Below, in pieces: positions 41,437 to 50,721 of a DNA stretch of 64,000 nucleotides. Position 1 is the stretch's first letter; each line of letters begins with the position of its first letter. The notes under the pieces were generated by a model. The model had not been told where the DNA came from and did no database searches. It saw only the letters and a list, made by a program, of their open reading frames with translations. Source of the DNA: Paractinoplanes ferrugineus. GTDB taxonomy: Bacteria > Actinomycetota > Actinomycetes > Mycobacteriales > Micromonosporaceae. Location of the stretch: the NCBI RefSeq assembly GCF_016862195.1, contig NZ_BOMM01000016.1:310001-374000 (forward strand), read 5' to 3'. A program made the translations under genes and the position numbers.

Positions 41437-43092
41437 ATGACGAACGTGGATGCACGGGGACCGGTTCGTTTTCTGTGGTGGCTGGCGCGAACGCACCAGG
41501 GGCGCGTCGGGCTGGGCGCGATGTTCGGCTCGTTGTGGTACCTCAGCTTGGTGATCACGCCGTGGCTGCTCGCCCGGGCCATCGACCGCGGCCTGCACGG
41601 GCGCAGCACCACGGCCCTGCTCGAGTGGGCCGCCCTGGTGCTGGTCGTCGGGGTGGCCAGCGCCGGGCTGAGCATCATGCGCCACCGCAGCATGACCAAG
41701 CTGCGCCTGGCCGTCGCGCTCAAGACGGCCGACCTGGTGATGACGCACGCGACCCGGCTCGGCTCGGCGCTCCCCCGCCGGGTCACCGCCGGCGAGGTCG
41801 TCACGATCGGCATCTCCGACGTGTGGACCATCGGCCGCGCCATGAACGTCGGCGGGGTCGGGGTGGCGTCCGTCCTGGCCATCGTCGTGACGTCGCTGCT
41901 GCTCTTCAGCACCTCGCACATGCTCGCGGTGGTCGTGCTGATCGGGGTGCCGCTGCTCGCGGTCGCGGTCGGCCCGCTGCTCGGGCGCACCCAGCGGGCC
42001 GGCCGGCAGTACCGGGAGAAACAGGGCGAGCTCAACGCCCGGCTCGTCGACGTGCTCGGCGGCCTGAAGATCCTCAACGGCCTCGGCGGCAAGGACACCC
42101 ACCGGCGCCGGTACGACCTCGAGTCGTCCCGCCTGCGCGAGCAGGGTTACCGGGTGGGCGGGCCGTCCAGCTGGATCGGCGCGCTCGGCGAGGGCCTGCC
42201 CGTCGTGTTCATCGGCGTGGTCATCTGGCTGGCGGCCCGGCTCGCCGCCGACGGCGGGATCACCGTGGGGCAGCTGGTCGCGGTGTACGGCTACACGGCG
42301 GTGCTGGCGATCCCGGTGAACGTGCTGATCTTCTGCGGCTTCGACGTCACCCACGGAGTGGTCGCCGCCCGTCGGGTGACCGAGTTCCTGCGCATCCCGC
42401 TCGACGACCCGGCCGGCCGGCCCGCCCCCACCGGGCCGGCCGTCCTGCACGATCCCGAGTCGGGCGTGGTCGTGGAGCCGGGCCGGCTGACCGCGCTCGT
42501 CGGTGCGAGCGCCGCCGTCATCGACCGGCTCGGCCGGTACGGCCCGACCACCGCCACCTGGGGCGGCATACCGCTGGCGGAGATCGCCCAGCCCGAGATC
42601 AGGTCCCGCATCCTGGTCGCCCAGGCCGATGCCGACCTGTTCGCCGGGCCGCTGCGGGCGGTCGTCGCCGGCCCGGCCGAGCCGGACGATCAGGCGGTCG
42701 AGGCGGCCATCGCGACGTCGGCCGCCGCCGACGTCGCGACCTCGCCCGACCGGCCGGTCGACTGGGGCGGCCGCAACCTGTCCGGCGGCCAGCGGCAGCG
42801 GCTCCGGCTGGCCCGCGCCGTCTACGCCGACCCGGAGCTGCTGCTCGCGGTCGAGCCGACGTCAGCTGTCGACGCCCACACCGAGGCGGCCATCGCGGAA
42901 CGGCTCGCCCACGCCCGGGCCGGCCGCGGCACGGTCGTGACGACCACGTCGCCGGTGCTGCTCGACCGGGCCGACACGGTGCACTACCTGGTCGACGGCC
43001 GGGTCGCCGCGACCGGCACGCACCGGTCGCTGCTCGCCGCCGAGCCGGGTTACCGCGCCCTGGTCGACCGCGCGTTCGGGGAGGACGAATGA
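41437..43092 (+). CDS. ABC exporter half, degenerate Walker A, intact signature motif
   Basis: 551 aa: six-helix exporter domain (residues ~1-310) plus ATPase domain. The P-loop position (LTALVGASAAVIDRLG, ~351-366) lacks the GxxGxGKS/T consensus and the Walker B aspartate is replaced (LLLAVEPTSAVD), yet LSGGQ (~447-451) is intact. This subunit cannot hydrolyse ATP on its own but contributes the signature motif to its partner's site. With the next gene (ATGA overlap) it forms a heterodimeric multidrug/lipid/peptide-type exporter. Start ATG 41437 has GGGAG very close; GTG 41446 is possible. Confidence 0.9.
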   Translation: MTNVDARGPVRFLWWLARTHQGRVGLGAMFGSLWYLSLVITPWLLARAIDRGLHGRSTTALLEWAALVLVVGVASAGLSIMRHRSMTKLRLAVALKTADLVMTHATRLGSALPRRVTAGEVVTIGISDVWTIGRAMNVGGVGVASVLAIVVTSLLLFSTSHMLAVVVLIGVPLLAVAVGPLLGRTQRAGRQYREKQGELNARLVDVLGGLKILNGLGGKDTHRRRYDLESSRLREQGYRVGGPSSWIGALGEGLPVVFIGVVIWLAARLAADGGITVGQLVAVYGYTAVLAIPVNVLIFCGFDVTHGVVAARRVTEFLRIPLDDPAGRPAPTGPAVLHDPESGVVVEPGRLTALVGASAAVIDRLGRYGPTTATWGGIPLAEIAQPEIRSRILVAQADADLFAGPLRAVVAGPAEPDDQAVEAAIATSAAADVATSPDRPVDWGGRNLSGGQRQRLRLARAVYADPELLLAVEPTSAVDAHTEAAIAERLAHARAGRGTVVTTTSPVLLDRADTVHYLVDGRVAATGTHRSLLAAEPGYRALVDRAFGEDE

Positions 43093-44837
43093 CCAGCCTG
43101 CCGATCGCGGGCCAGCGCACCGTCGGCCGCGCGGCGCTGCGTCTCGTCGGCGCCGACCGCCGGTCGGTCACCAAGCTGCTCGTGCTCAACGCGCTCGCCT
43201 CGCTGGCCGCTCTCGGCGGGCCGTGGCTGCTCGGGCGGATCATCGACGAGGTCACCGCCGGGCACGGCGCCGGGGCCGTCGACCGGCTCGCGATCGCCGT
43301 TCTGGCCTGCGCCGTCGCCCAGACCGTGCTGTCGCGCCACGCGCTGGCCATCGCCTACCGGTTCGGCGAGCGCACCGCCGCCCGCATCCGCGAGGGTTAC
43401 CTCCGGCGGGCACTCAGTCTGCCGGCCGCCGTGATCGAGCGGGTGCCCGCCGGTGACCTCACGGCACGCGGCACCACCGACATCGACGCGGTCGCCGCCA
43501 CCCTGCGCGACGTGCTGCCGACCATTTTCATCGGGATCATCCAGATCCTCTTCATCGTCGCCGCGATCCTGCTGCTCGACCCGCTGCTCGGGCTCGTCGG
43601 CCTGGTCGGGCTGACCGGCATCTGGTTCGTGACCAGGTGGTACCTGCGGGTCGCCAGGGACGCCTATCTGGCCGAGGGCGCCGCCAACTCGCGGCTCGCC
43701 GAGGAGTTGGCCGCGACCACCGCGGGCGCCCGCACCGTCGAGGCGTTCGGGCTGGCCGAGCGGCGCCTCGACGCCGGCCACGAGGCCATCGGCGAGACCC
43801 GCCGCACCCGGTTGGCCACCCTGGCGCTGCGGTCGGTGTTCTTCCCGCTCGTCGACGCGTCGTACTCGGTGCCGACGGTGTCGGTGCTCGTCGTCGGCGG
43901 CATGCTCTACATCCACGGCCACGTCACCCTCGGCACCGTCAGCGCCGCCGTGCTCTACCTCCGGCAGCTCATCGGGCCGCTCGACGCGCTGATGATCTGG
44001 ATCGAGAACCTGCAGAGCAGCAGCGCGTCCTTCGCCCGGGTCGAGGGCATCGCCGAGATCCCGGCACCGCCGCCCGCCACCACGGCCACCCCCGCCGACG
44101 ACCAGATCGAGGTGCGTGACGTCCGGTATGCGTACGCCGAGGGCCGTGACGTCCTGCACGACGTGAGTCTGACCGTTCGTCCCGGGCAGCGGCTGGCGAT
44201 CGTCGGACTGTCCGGGGCCGGCAAGTCCACCCTGGGCCGGTTGATCGCGGGCGTCGACCGGCCGTCGGCCGGCTCGGTGACGGTGGGCGGCGTCCCGATC
44301 GCCGACCTGCCGCCCGACGAGCTCCGCCGCCAGGTCGTCCTGGTCACCCAGGAGCACCACGTGTTCCGGGAGACGCTGCGCGACAACCTGATGGTGCCGG
44401 CGCCGGACGACGTGCTGCGGTCGGCCCTCGCCACCGTCGGCGCCGACTGGGCCGGCGACCTCGACCGTGACCTCGGCGAGCATCCGCTCGACGGCGCCCA
44501 GGCACAGCAGCTCGCCCTGGCCCGGGTGGTGCTGGCCGACCCGCACACGGTGATCCTCGACGAGGCGACCGCGCTGCTCGACCCGACCGCCGCGCGCACC
44601 GCCGAGCGGGCCCTCGCGGCGGTGCTGCACGAACGCACCGTGCTCGCGATCGCCCACCGGCTGCAGACCGCACACGACGCCGACGCGGTCGCCGTCATGG
44701 ACGACGGCCGCATCATCGAGCTCGGCACCCACGACGAGCTGGTCGCGGCGGGCGGACCGTACGCCGCTCTGTGGAACTCCTGGCACGGCGGCTCGGCGCT
44801 CGACGATCACCGCGGCCGGACCAGCCCCAGGTCGTAG
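43089..44837 (+). CDS. ABC exporter half, intact Walker A, degenerate signature motif
   Basis: 582 aa: exporter domain then ATPase with Walker A GLSGAGKST (~373-381), Walker B VILDEATALLD (~488) and switch His in LAIAHRL, but the signature reads LDGAQ instead of LSGGQ (~467-471). Paired with the upstream subunit, one composite ATP site is complete and the other is doubly degenerate, the asymmetric heterodimer design. The last 31 bases overlap the 3' end of the convergent response regulator gene. Substrate unknown. Confidence 0.92.
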   Translation: MTSLPIAGQRTVGRAALRLVGADRRSVTKLLVLNALASLAALGGPWLLGRIIDEVTAGHGAGAVDRLAIAVLACAVAQTVLSRHALAIAYRFGERTAARIREGYLRRALSLPAAVIERVPAGDLTARGTTDIDAVAATLRDVLPTIFIGIIQILFIVAAILLLDPLLGLVGLVGLTGIWFVTRWYLRVARDAYLAEGAANSRLAEELAATTAGARTVEAFGLAERRLDAGHEAIGETRRTRLATLALRSVFFPLVDASYSVPTVSVLVVGGMLYIHGHVTLGTVSAAVLYLRQLIGPLDALMIWIENLQSSSASFARVEGIAEIPAPPPATTATPADDQIEVRDVRYAYAEGRDVLHDVSLTVRPGQRLAIVGLSGAGKSTLGRLIAGVDRPSAGSVTVGGVPIADLPPDELRRQVVLVTQEHHVFRETLRDNLMVPAPDDVLRSALATVGADWAGDLDRDLGEHPLDGAQAQQLALARVVLADPHTVILDEATALLDPTAARTAERALAAVLHERTVLAIAHRLQTAHDADAVAVMDDGRIIELGTHDELVAAGGPYAALWNSWHGGSALDDHRGRTSPRS

Positions 44838-45466
44838 GCGACGATGGTGGCCTGCACCCGGCTGGCGACGCCCAGTTTCGACAGCACCGCGTAGACGTGC
44901 GCCTTGACCGTGCCGACCCCGATGCCGAGCTCGGTGCCGATCTCCGCGTTGGACAGCCCGCGGGCCACCCCCAGCAGCACCTCCCGCTCCCGCGGCGTCA
45001 GCGCGGCGAGCCGGTTGCCGGCCTGCGGGGCCGCCGTGACCGCACCCGCCGCGAACGCGTCGATCAGCCCCCTGGTCACCACCGGACTGAGCATCGCCTC
45101 GCCGGCCGCCACGACCCGGATGGCGGCCACCAGCTCCGCCGGCTCGGCATCCTTGAGCAGGAACCCCGACGCCCCCGCCTGGAGCGCCCGGAACACGTAG
45201 GCGTCCTGATGGAACGTGGTCAGCACCAGCACCTTCGGCGGCTCGGCCCCGGCCGCGATCCGCTCGGTCGCGGCCAGCCCGTCCATCCCCGGCATCCGGA
45301 CGTCCATCAGCACCACGTCCGGCCGCACCTGCGCCGCCAGCCCCACCGCGACCGCCCCGTCCCCGGCCTCCCCCACCACCTCGAAGTCCGCCTGCGCCGC
45401 CACGATCGCCGCCAGCCCGGCCCGAACCATCACCTGGTCGTCCACGATCATCACCCGCACCGCCAC
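44807..45466 (-). CDS. NarL/FixJ-family response regulator
   Basis: 219 aa. Receiver with DD (residues 9-10), phospho-acceptor Asp55 in VVLMDVRMPG and Lys in FLLKDAEP; LuxR-type HTH at the C-terminus (LTPREREVLLGVARGLSNAE, IGVGTVKAHVYAVLSKLGV). Paired with the fused sensor kinase upstream on the same strand. Start GTG 45466 has GGGGAGG about 7 nt upstream; GTG 45460 is close behind. Confidence 0.9.
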   Translation of the reverse strand: MAVRVMIVDDQVMVRAGLAAIVAAQADFEVVGEAGDGAVAVGLAAQVRPDVVLMDVRMPGMDGLAATERIAAGAEPPKVLVLTTFHQDAYVFRALQAGASGFLLKDAEPAELVAAIRVVAAGEAMLSPVVTRGLIDAFAAGAVTAAPQAGNRLAALTPREREVLLGVARGLSNAEIGTELGIGVGTVKAHVYAVLSKLGVASRVQATIVAYDLGLVRPR

Positions 45467-45587
45467 CGCAGCACCTCCCCGTCCCGGCCCCGCCTCGTCC
45501 CGGTGCACCGTCCCATCCTTCACCTGCGGCGCGGCCCCTTTCCCCGCGGCCGTGACGCGCCGAGGCCCCCGACGACACCCCACCGCA

Positions 45588-47798
45588 TCAGCCGTGCCGC
45601 TCCGCCGGCTCCTCGAGCGCCGGCGGCGCCGAACCCGGTCCGGACTCAGCACCCGACCCGGCCGCGGAACCCGGCCCGGCCGCGGAACCCGGCCCGGCGG
45701 GGGCGGCCGACGCACCCCGGTCACCGTGTCCGACCTGCGCAACCGGGGCGGGGGGCGCAACCGGGGCGGGGACGATCGGTGCAACCGGGGCGGCTCGGGT
45801 CAGGCCGTCCAGCAACGCGCGCATCGCGGCCAGGGCATGTCGGGCGGTGGCCACCACCGCCGGCAGGTCGTGGCGGTCGGCGGCGGCGGGGACTCCGGCG
45901 GCGTGCTGCAGGACGGCTTCGCGCAGGCCGGCCGCGACCCGGAAACGTTCGTCGCGGGCCTGGTCGGCGGCTCGGTGCAGGGCCGCGTGCACCGGCCACT
46001 GTTCGCGGGTGCGGCGGCGGTCGCGGCGGCGGCGGGCCAGGAAGCCGGTCAGCCAGCACAGGCCGGCCGGGACGGCGAACAGGAAGGCCAGTGCCGTGCC
46101 CAGGAAGCCGGCGACCACGAGCCGGCCGGAGGTGTCCAGCTGGTCACCGGCGAGGGTGTCCGACGGGTCGAGCGCGGCCAGGACGCCGAGGGCGAGCGCC
46201 GACGACAACGCCGAGGCGGCCGCGGCGAGCCAGGTCAGGGCCGGGCGGCGACCCCAGGCGGCGACCGAGTGGACGGCGGCGAACTCGGCGGCGGGGGCGA
46301 AGACGAACAGCCAGGCCGAGCCGGGCGGCACCACGTGCGTACCGATCAGCAGCGGGCCCAGCCAGGAGGTGGCCACGACGGCGGCGAGGACCGTCCACGG
46401 GTGGTGACGCCGGCACAGCAACGCTCCGGTGTGGACGATCGCGGCCAGGACGACCGGGACGGCCGCGGCGGCGGTGAGCCGGTCCTCGGCGATCCCGCTC
46501 AGCGGCAGCGCCATCAGCAGGGCGACGAGCAGCAGGTCGAGCACGACCGGGCTCCACGGCCGGCGCGGGACCGGCGGGGTCGCGGGGGCCAGCGGCAGGA
46601 TCGCGCGGACCCGCCAGCCGCCGTCGTGGCGGGGCCCGGCGGTCAGGGTGCCGCCGGTCACGGTCGCCCGCTCCCGCATCCCGGGCACCCCGTGACCACC
46701 GCCCAGTCCGGTGACCGCCGCACCGGGCAACGACCCCGGACCGCCGGCCACCGCACCGGCCGACTCGTTACCGGCGCCCGGACCGCCGGCCGTCGCGCCG
46801 GACGACTCGTTGCCGGCATCCGGACCGCCGGCCGTCGCGCCGGGTGGCGGGCCGTCGTTGTCGATGAGCAGTTCGGCGTGGGCTGCCTCGTACCGCAGGA
46901 CGAGCCGCACCGGCCGGCCGGGCGCGTACCGCAGGGTGTTGGTCAGGGCCTCCCGGACGATGCCGTGCGCCGCGGCGGCGATCGCGGGGGGTGGGTCGCC
47001 CGGCGGGAGCCGGGTGGTGACCGGCTGGCCGAGCCGGCGGAAGGCGTCGGCGAGTTCGGCCAGGCCGGGGGTGGGGTCGGGGGGAAGTTCGCCGGCCGGG
47101 AGCATCTCGACCAGGCGGTGCAGGGCGGCAAGGGCGTCCCGGCCGGTGCCGGCGGCGAAGGCGAGGGCCGGTTCGCGCAGTTCCGGGCGGTGCGCGGCGA
47201 GCAGCTCGGCGGCCGACGCGTTGACCACGATCGAGGTCAGGTGGTGGGCGGTCACGTCGTGCAGTTCGCGGGCCAGGCGGCGGCGTTCGGCGGTGGCCGC
47301 GGAGCGTTCGGTCTGTTCGGCCTCGGCGAGGCGGCGGGCGGCCTCGGCGCGGGCGCGGACCCATCGGCCGCGACGGCGGCCCAGGGCCGCGACGAGGGCA
47401 TAATCGCCGAAGATCACCATGATGACGTACGGGTAATCGCCGTCCACACCCGCATCGAGGGTCGTCACCGCCGCTTCGAGCAGGATCGTGCCACCCAGGG
47501 CGACCGCGGTGACCCGGCCGGGGCGGCGGGCGGCCACGCCGAACAGGGCGACGACGTCGGCCCCGCCGATCACCAGGAGCGCACCGCCCGGGGCGGCCAC
47601 CGAGCCGGCCACGATCCCGGCGGCGACCACGATCAGCACCGTCACCGGCCGGCGGCGGCGCCACAGCAGCGCCCCGCCGGTCACGAGCGTCGCCGCGGCC
47701 GCGACGAGCGCCGGCCACCCGCCGAGGCCCCGGGGCCAGAGCGCGATCTGGGCCGCCACCAGCACCGCCGGCAGCAGCCAGGTAGTCCACCGCGTCAT
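45588..47798 (-). CDS. NarL-type histidine kinase fused to a second membrane domain and degenerate DHp
   Basis: 736 aa, about twice the usual size. N-terminal helices (residues ~5-150), HisKA_3 domain with His180 (RRRLARELHDVTAHHLTSIV), HATPase with REALTNTLRYAPG and GVPGMRERATV. The ATP lid is lengthened by 14-residue repeats (GGPDAGNESSGATA-like) encoded by a 42-bp tandem repeat. After the ATPase come about four more helices and a second DHp-like helix pair (FRVAAGLREAVLQHAA, residues ~620-690) in which the His is Arg, with no second ATPase. The C-terminus is Gly/Ala/Ser/Pro-rich. Start ATG 47798 follows TAGGGT by 7 nt (leaderless). Confidence 0.88.
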   Translation of the reverse strand: MTRWTTWLLPAVLVAAQIALWPRGLGGWPALVAAAATLVTGGALLWRRRRPVTVLIVVAAGIVAGSVAAPGGALLVIGGADVVALFGVAARRPGRVTAVALGGTILLEAAVTTLDAGVDGDYPYVIMVIFGDYALVAALGRRRGRWVRARAEAARRLAEAEQTERSAATAERRRLARELHDVTAHHLTSIVVNASAAELLAAHRPELREPALAFAAGTGRDALAALHRLVEMLPAGELPPDPTPGLAELADAFRRLGQPVTTRLPPGDPPPAIAAAAHGIVREALTNTLRYAPGRPVRLVLRYEAAHAELLIDNDGPPPGATAGGPDAGNESSGATAGGPGAGNESAGAVAGGPGSLPGAAVTGLGGGHGVPGMRERATVTGGTLTAGPRHDGGWRVRAILPLAPATPPVPRRPWSPVVLDLLLVALLMALPLSGIAEDRLTAAAAVPVVLAAIVHTGALLCRRHHPWTVLAAVVATSWLGPLLIGTHVVPPGSAWLFVFAPAAEFAAVHSVAAWGRRPALTWLAAAASALSSALALGVLAALDPSDTLAGDQLDTSGRLVVAGFLGTALAFLFAVPAGLCWLTGFLARRRRDRRRTREQWPVHAALHRAADQARDERFRVAAGLREAVLQHAAGVPAAADRHDLPAVVATARHALAAMRALLDGLTRAAPVAPIVPAPVAPPAPVAQVGHGDRGASAAPAGPGSAAGPGSAAGSGAESGPGSAPPALEEPAERHG
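45661..45696. repeat. 18-bp direct repeat in the kinase C-terminus
   Basis: GCCGCGGAACCCGGCCCG occurs twice in direct succession, encoding the Gly-Pro-Gly-Ser-Ala-Ala repeat of the low-complexity tail. Confidence 0.75.
46736..46843. repeat. 42-bp in-frame tandem repeat in the kinase ATP lid
   Basis: Two full 42-bp units (46736-46777, 46778-46819) and part of a third, each beginning CCGGACCGCCGGCC. They encode repeated 14-residue Gly/Ala/Asn/Ser segments between the N-box and the G-box. Unit number may vary between strains by slippage without breaking frame. Confidence 0.8.
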
Positions 47799-47889
47799 GA
47801 GCCACACCCTAGGTCTATGACCAAAGTCCAAGGCGGTTTCAGACCGTGGTCCGATTCGCTCGAGCCGCCCGCCCGGAAGACTTCCCGGC

Positions 47890-48864
47890 ATGCCGAGCTA
47901 TCACCGTCTCGCCCCCGCCAGGCTGTCCCGCAGCCTGCTGGGCACGTTGTTCATCGTCGCCGCCGGGGCGGTCCTGGCGATGGGTGTCTTCCTGGTCGGC
48001 ACGGCCGCGGCGTGGGCCGCCGGCCGGCCCGCCTCGGTCGACGAGGTGCCGAGCTTCGGCGAGCGGGCCGACCTCGCCCTCGCCTTCCTGACGATCGCGG
48101 TGCTGCTGCCGGTCACGCTCGGGGCGGCACGGTGGATCCAGCGCCGGCCGGCCGGCACGCTGGCCTCGGTGACCGGCCGGCCGCGCTGGCGATGGCTGCT
48201 GACCTGCCTGCCGGTGGCGGCGGGCGCGGCGGTGGTGCTGCTCGCGGGCGGGCTGGGGTTCGCCGCGGCGACCGGGGTCGACCTCGGCGACTTCGAGCCG
48301 GTCGGCTGGGGGTCGTTCCTGGGTTCGGCGGCGGTGCTGGTGCTCGTCGTGCCGCCGCAGGCGGCCGCCGAGGAGTTCCTGACGCGGGGCTGGCTGCTGC
48401 AGGCGGTGGGGGCGTGGTGCCGGCGGCCGTGGCTGCCGATCGCCGTGCAGGCGTCGGTGTTCGCGGCCCTGCACGGGTGGGGCACCCCGTGGGGGTTCGC
48501 CGACCTGGTGGTGTTCGGCGTGGTGGCGGGCTGGCTGACGGTGCGCACCGGCGGTCTGGAGGCGGCCGTCGCGCTGCACCTGGCCAACAATCTGATCAGC
48601 AGCCTGCTCGCCGCCGCGACCGGGGACCTGGGGACCGACGAGACGGCCGCCGACATGCCGTGGCAGTTCTTCGTGGTCGACGTGGTGGTGCTCCTGGCGT
48701 ACGCCTGGGTGGTCGCGCGGCTTGCCCGCAGAGCGGGCATCGCTTTCGAAAGCCGCGTCGATCCCCTTGATCGCGTTAGTTTTCCAACACAACCGCACAT
48801 CGATCCTCAACTTGAGTCATTTCCGCTGCTAGCTGGCCCTAGGAACGACCTGCACAGTCATTGA
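47890..48864 (+). CDS. CPBP-family intramembrane metalloprotease (CAAX-like)
   Basis: 324 aa membrane protein. Glutamate-rich motif QAAAEEFLTRGWL (EExxxR), then FAALHGWGTPWGF (motif 2 His) and VALHLANNLISS (HxxxN), the three signatures of ABI/CPBP proteases. Around eight helices. CPBP proteins process or modify membrane proteins or peptides; the substrate is unknown. The divergent kinase start is 92 bp away. Confidence 0.88.
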   Translation: MPSYHRLAPARLSRSLLGTLFIVAAGAVLAMGVFLVGTAAAWAAGRPASVDEVPSFGERADLALAFLTIAVLLPVTLGAARWIQRRPAGTLASVTGRPRWRWLLTCLPVAAGAAVVLLAGGLGFAAATGVDLGDFEPVGWGSFLGSAAVLVLVVPPQAAAEEFLTRGWLLQAVGAWCRRPWLPIAVQASVFAALHGWGTPWGFADLVVFGVVAGWLTVRTGGLEAAVALHLANNLISSLLAAATGDLGTDETAADMPWQFFVVDVVVLLAYAWVVARLARRAGIAFESRVDPLDRVSFPTQPHIDPQLESFPLLAGPRNDLHSH

Positions 48865-48948
48865 CATCAGTGATGATTGTTGCGACTGTTCGACCATCAT
48901 GTTTCGTGTTTGATTTTGTTGACCAGGTCAACCAGGAGCAGGTCTCTG
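48865..48948 (+). promoter_or_regulatory. Promoter region of the secreted esterase gene
   Basis: AT-richer than its surroundings. A TTGACA at about 48862 is a candidate -35; the matching -10 is not clear. AGGAGCAGG lies about 8 nt before ATG 48949. An in-frame ATG at 48877 is rejected because it would put an extra 24 residues before a complete signal peptide. Confidence 0.4.
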
Positions 48949-50721
48949 ATGTCTCGCAAAACCCCTCGCGCGCTGCTGGCCGTGGCCCTCGTGGCCGGCT
49001 CGGCGTTCGCCGTCACCGCCGGCCGCCCCGCGTTCGCCGCCGGCGGCGGCGACACCTCGTGCGCCACCACCGGTTCCGTCGACTACGGATTCGACCTGGC
49101 CGGCAGCGGCTGGAAATTCGCCACCGGCGACGACCTCGCCCGGTCCGCCTCCACGTTCGACGACTCCTCGTGGAAGTCGTGGACGGTGCCGGACAACTGG
49201 AACAACGAGGCGGACCTGTCGAAATACGACGGTTATGCCTGGTACCGCAAGACCTTCACGCTGCCCGCCCGGCCGGCCGGTGTCACCGACTCGTCGGTCG
49301 TGGCGGCGCTGGGCCAGATCGACGACGCCGACCAGACGTTCCTCAACGGCACCGAGATCGGCCGGACCGGCGGCTTCCCGCCCACCTTCGACTCGACGTG
49401 GGAGGTTCCGCGGGAGTATTACCCGGCCGACGGCCTGCTGAAGTGGGGCGGCGCCAACACGATCGCGGTCCGGATGTACGACGGCACCGGTGGTGGCGGC
49501 TTCTACGCCGGACCGGTCGGCCTCTACACCAAGGCCCACCTGCGCGCGCTCGGCGGCCTCACCGGCAAGGCGGCCACCCGGAGCCAGCTGGCCTACGCGT
49601 GCGCGGTCCTGGGCAAGCAGCACCGGGCGATCGCGGCCGGTGACCTCCGGGCCTACACCTCGACGCTGGCCGCCGGCTTCTTCCACCAGGGCGACACGGC
49701 CGGCCGCCGGCTCGCCGAGGTCAAGGACTGGCTCACGGCGAAGAAGAAGATCACCCTCACCGACACGCAGGCCGACGTCTTCGTCGACGGCCAGGGCCGG
49801 ATCGTGGTCGACACGATCCGCGGCTGGAGAGCCGCCGACGGCACCGAGCTGCTGCCGGCCACCCGCGAGATGCTCTACCTCGACCCGCGCAAGGGCGTCG
49901 AGCTGGGCGACCACTCCCGGTTCTTCCGGGACAGCTACCTGTCGGCGGCGATGAACCGGCGGGTGCAGTTCGATGTGTACCTGCCGAAGGGCTACACCCG
50001 CACCACGGCGAAGCGCTTCCCGGTCGTCTACATGCTCAACGGCTTCAACGGCTCGAACATCGAGTGGGAGGCCCGCCACCTGGACACCGTCCTCGACAAG
50101 CTGGTCAGGGACAACGGCCTCGAGGAGAGCGTCGTGGTGTTCCCGGACGGCGGCAGCGGGTGGTACGTCGACACCAGTGCCGGCAACTACCGGTCGATGA
50201 TCCTCAAGGAGGTGCTGCCGATGGTCGACCGGAACTACCGGACGATCGCCGACCGGGACCACCGCGGCATCTCCGGGGTCTCGATGGGCGGCCAGGGCGC
50301 GTTCACCATCGGCCTGACCAACCCGGATCTGTTCAGTTCGATCGCCAGTCACATCGGCGCGCTGAGCCTGTCGCCGCTCGTCGGCACGCCCGCCGAGCAG
50401 GCCGCGAACGCCTCCCTGCAGCCGATCAAGCTGGTGCAGTCGATGACGGCGGCCGAGCTCGGCCGGCACACGTACTACTTCGACGGGGGTGACTCCGACG
50501 AATACGGGTTCGGGACGGCGGCCAAGAACATGAGCGTGGCGCTGGCGTCGAAGGGCGTGCGGCACGACTACCAGCTCGGCGCGGGCAACCACGCCGACTC
50601 GTACTGGATGCCGAAGCTGGACCGGTCGTTCGGGCTGCACAGCGACCAGTTCCGGGCCCACCCGGTGCGGCAGCCGAAGGAGCCGCGCCGGCCGGCCGCC
50701 TCCGCCTATTCCTGGCCCTGA
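48949..50721 (+). CDS. Secreted esterase (esterase-D/feruloyl esterase type) with N-terminal jelly-roll domain
   Basis: 590 aa. Signal peptide [20 protein letters not shown] ending near AFA. Residues ~40-210 resemble a galactose-binding-like beta-sandwich of glycosidases ([59 protein letters not shown]). A helical linker follows. The C-terminal ~250 residues are an esterase: [25 protein letters not shown], nucleophile Ser445 in [13 protein letters not shown] and His in [10 protein letters not shown]. Likely deacylates polysaccharide or surface glycan outside the cell. Confidence 0.87.
   Translation: MSRKTPRALLAVALVAGSAFAVTAGRPAFAAGGGDTSCATTGSVDYGFDLAGSGWKFATGDDLARSASTFDDSSWKSWTVPDNWNNEADLSKYDGYAWYRKTFTLPARPAGVTDSSVVAALGQIDDADQTFLNGTEIGRTGGFPPTFDSTWEVPREYYPADGLLKWGGANTIAVRMYDGTGGGGFYAGPVGLYTKAHLRALGGLTGKAATRSQLAYACAVLGKQHRAIAAGDLRAYTSTLAAGFFHQGDTAGRRLAEVKDWLTAKKKITLTDTQADVFVDGQGRIVVDTIRGWRAADGTELLPATREMLYLDPRKGVELGDHSRFFRDSYLSAAMNRRVQFDVYLPKGYTRTTAKRFPVVYMLNGFNGSNIEWEARHLDTVLDKLVRDNGLEESVVVFPDGGSGWYVDTSAGNYRSMILKEVLPMVDRNYRTIADRDHRGISGVSMGGQGAFTIGLTNPDLFSSIASHIGALSLSPLVGTPAEQAANASLQPIKLVQSMTAAELGRHTYYFDGGDSDEYGFGTAAKNMSVALASKGVRHDYQLGAGNHADSYWMPKLDRSFGLHSDQFRAHPVRQPKEPRRPAASAYSWP

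Noticed and set aside
39735..42098. 787-codon minus-strand frame across operon gene 3 and the first exporter subunit
   Set aside because: No recognisable domain and it spans two well-defined plus-strand genes.
43050..45578. 842-codon minus-strand frame over the ABC exporter subunit
   Set aside because: Compositional shadow; the exporter frame has all ABC motifs.
45216..48770. Very long plus-strand frame across the kinase and CPBP genes
   Set aside because: Low-complexity Arg/Gly/Ala translation opposite a kinase with clear motifs; the CPBP frame is different.
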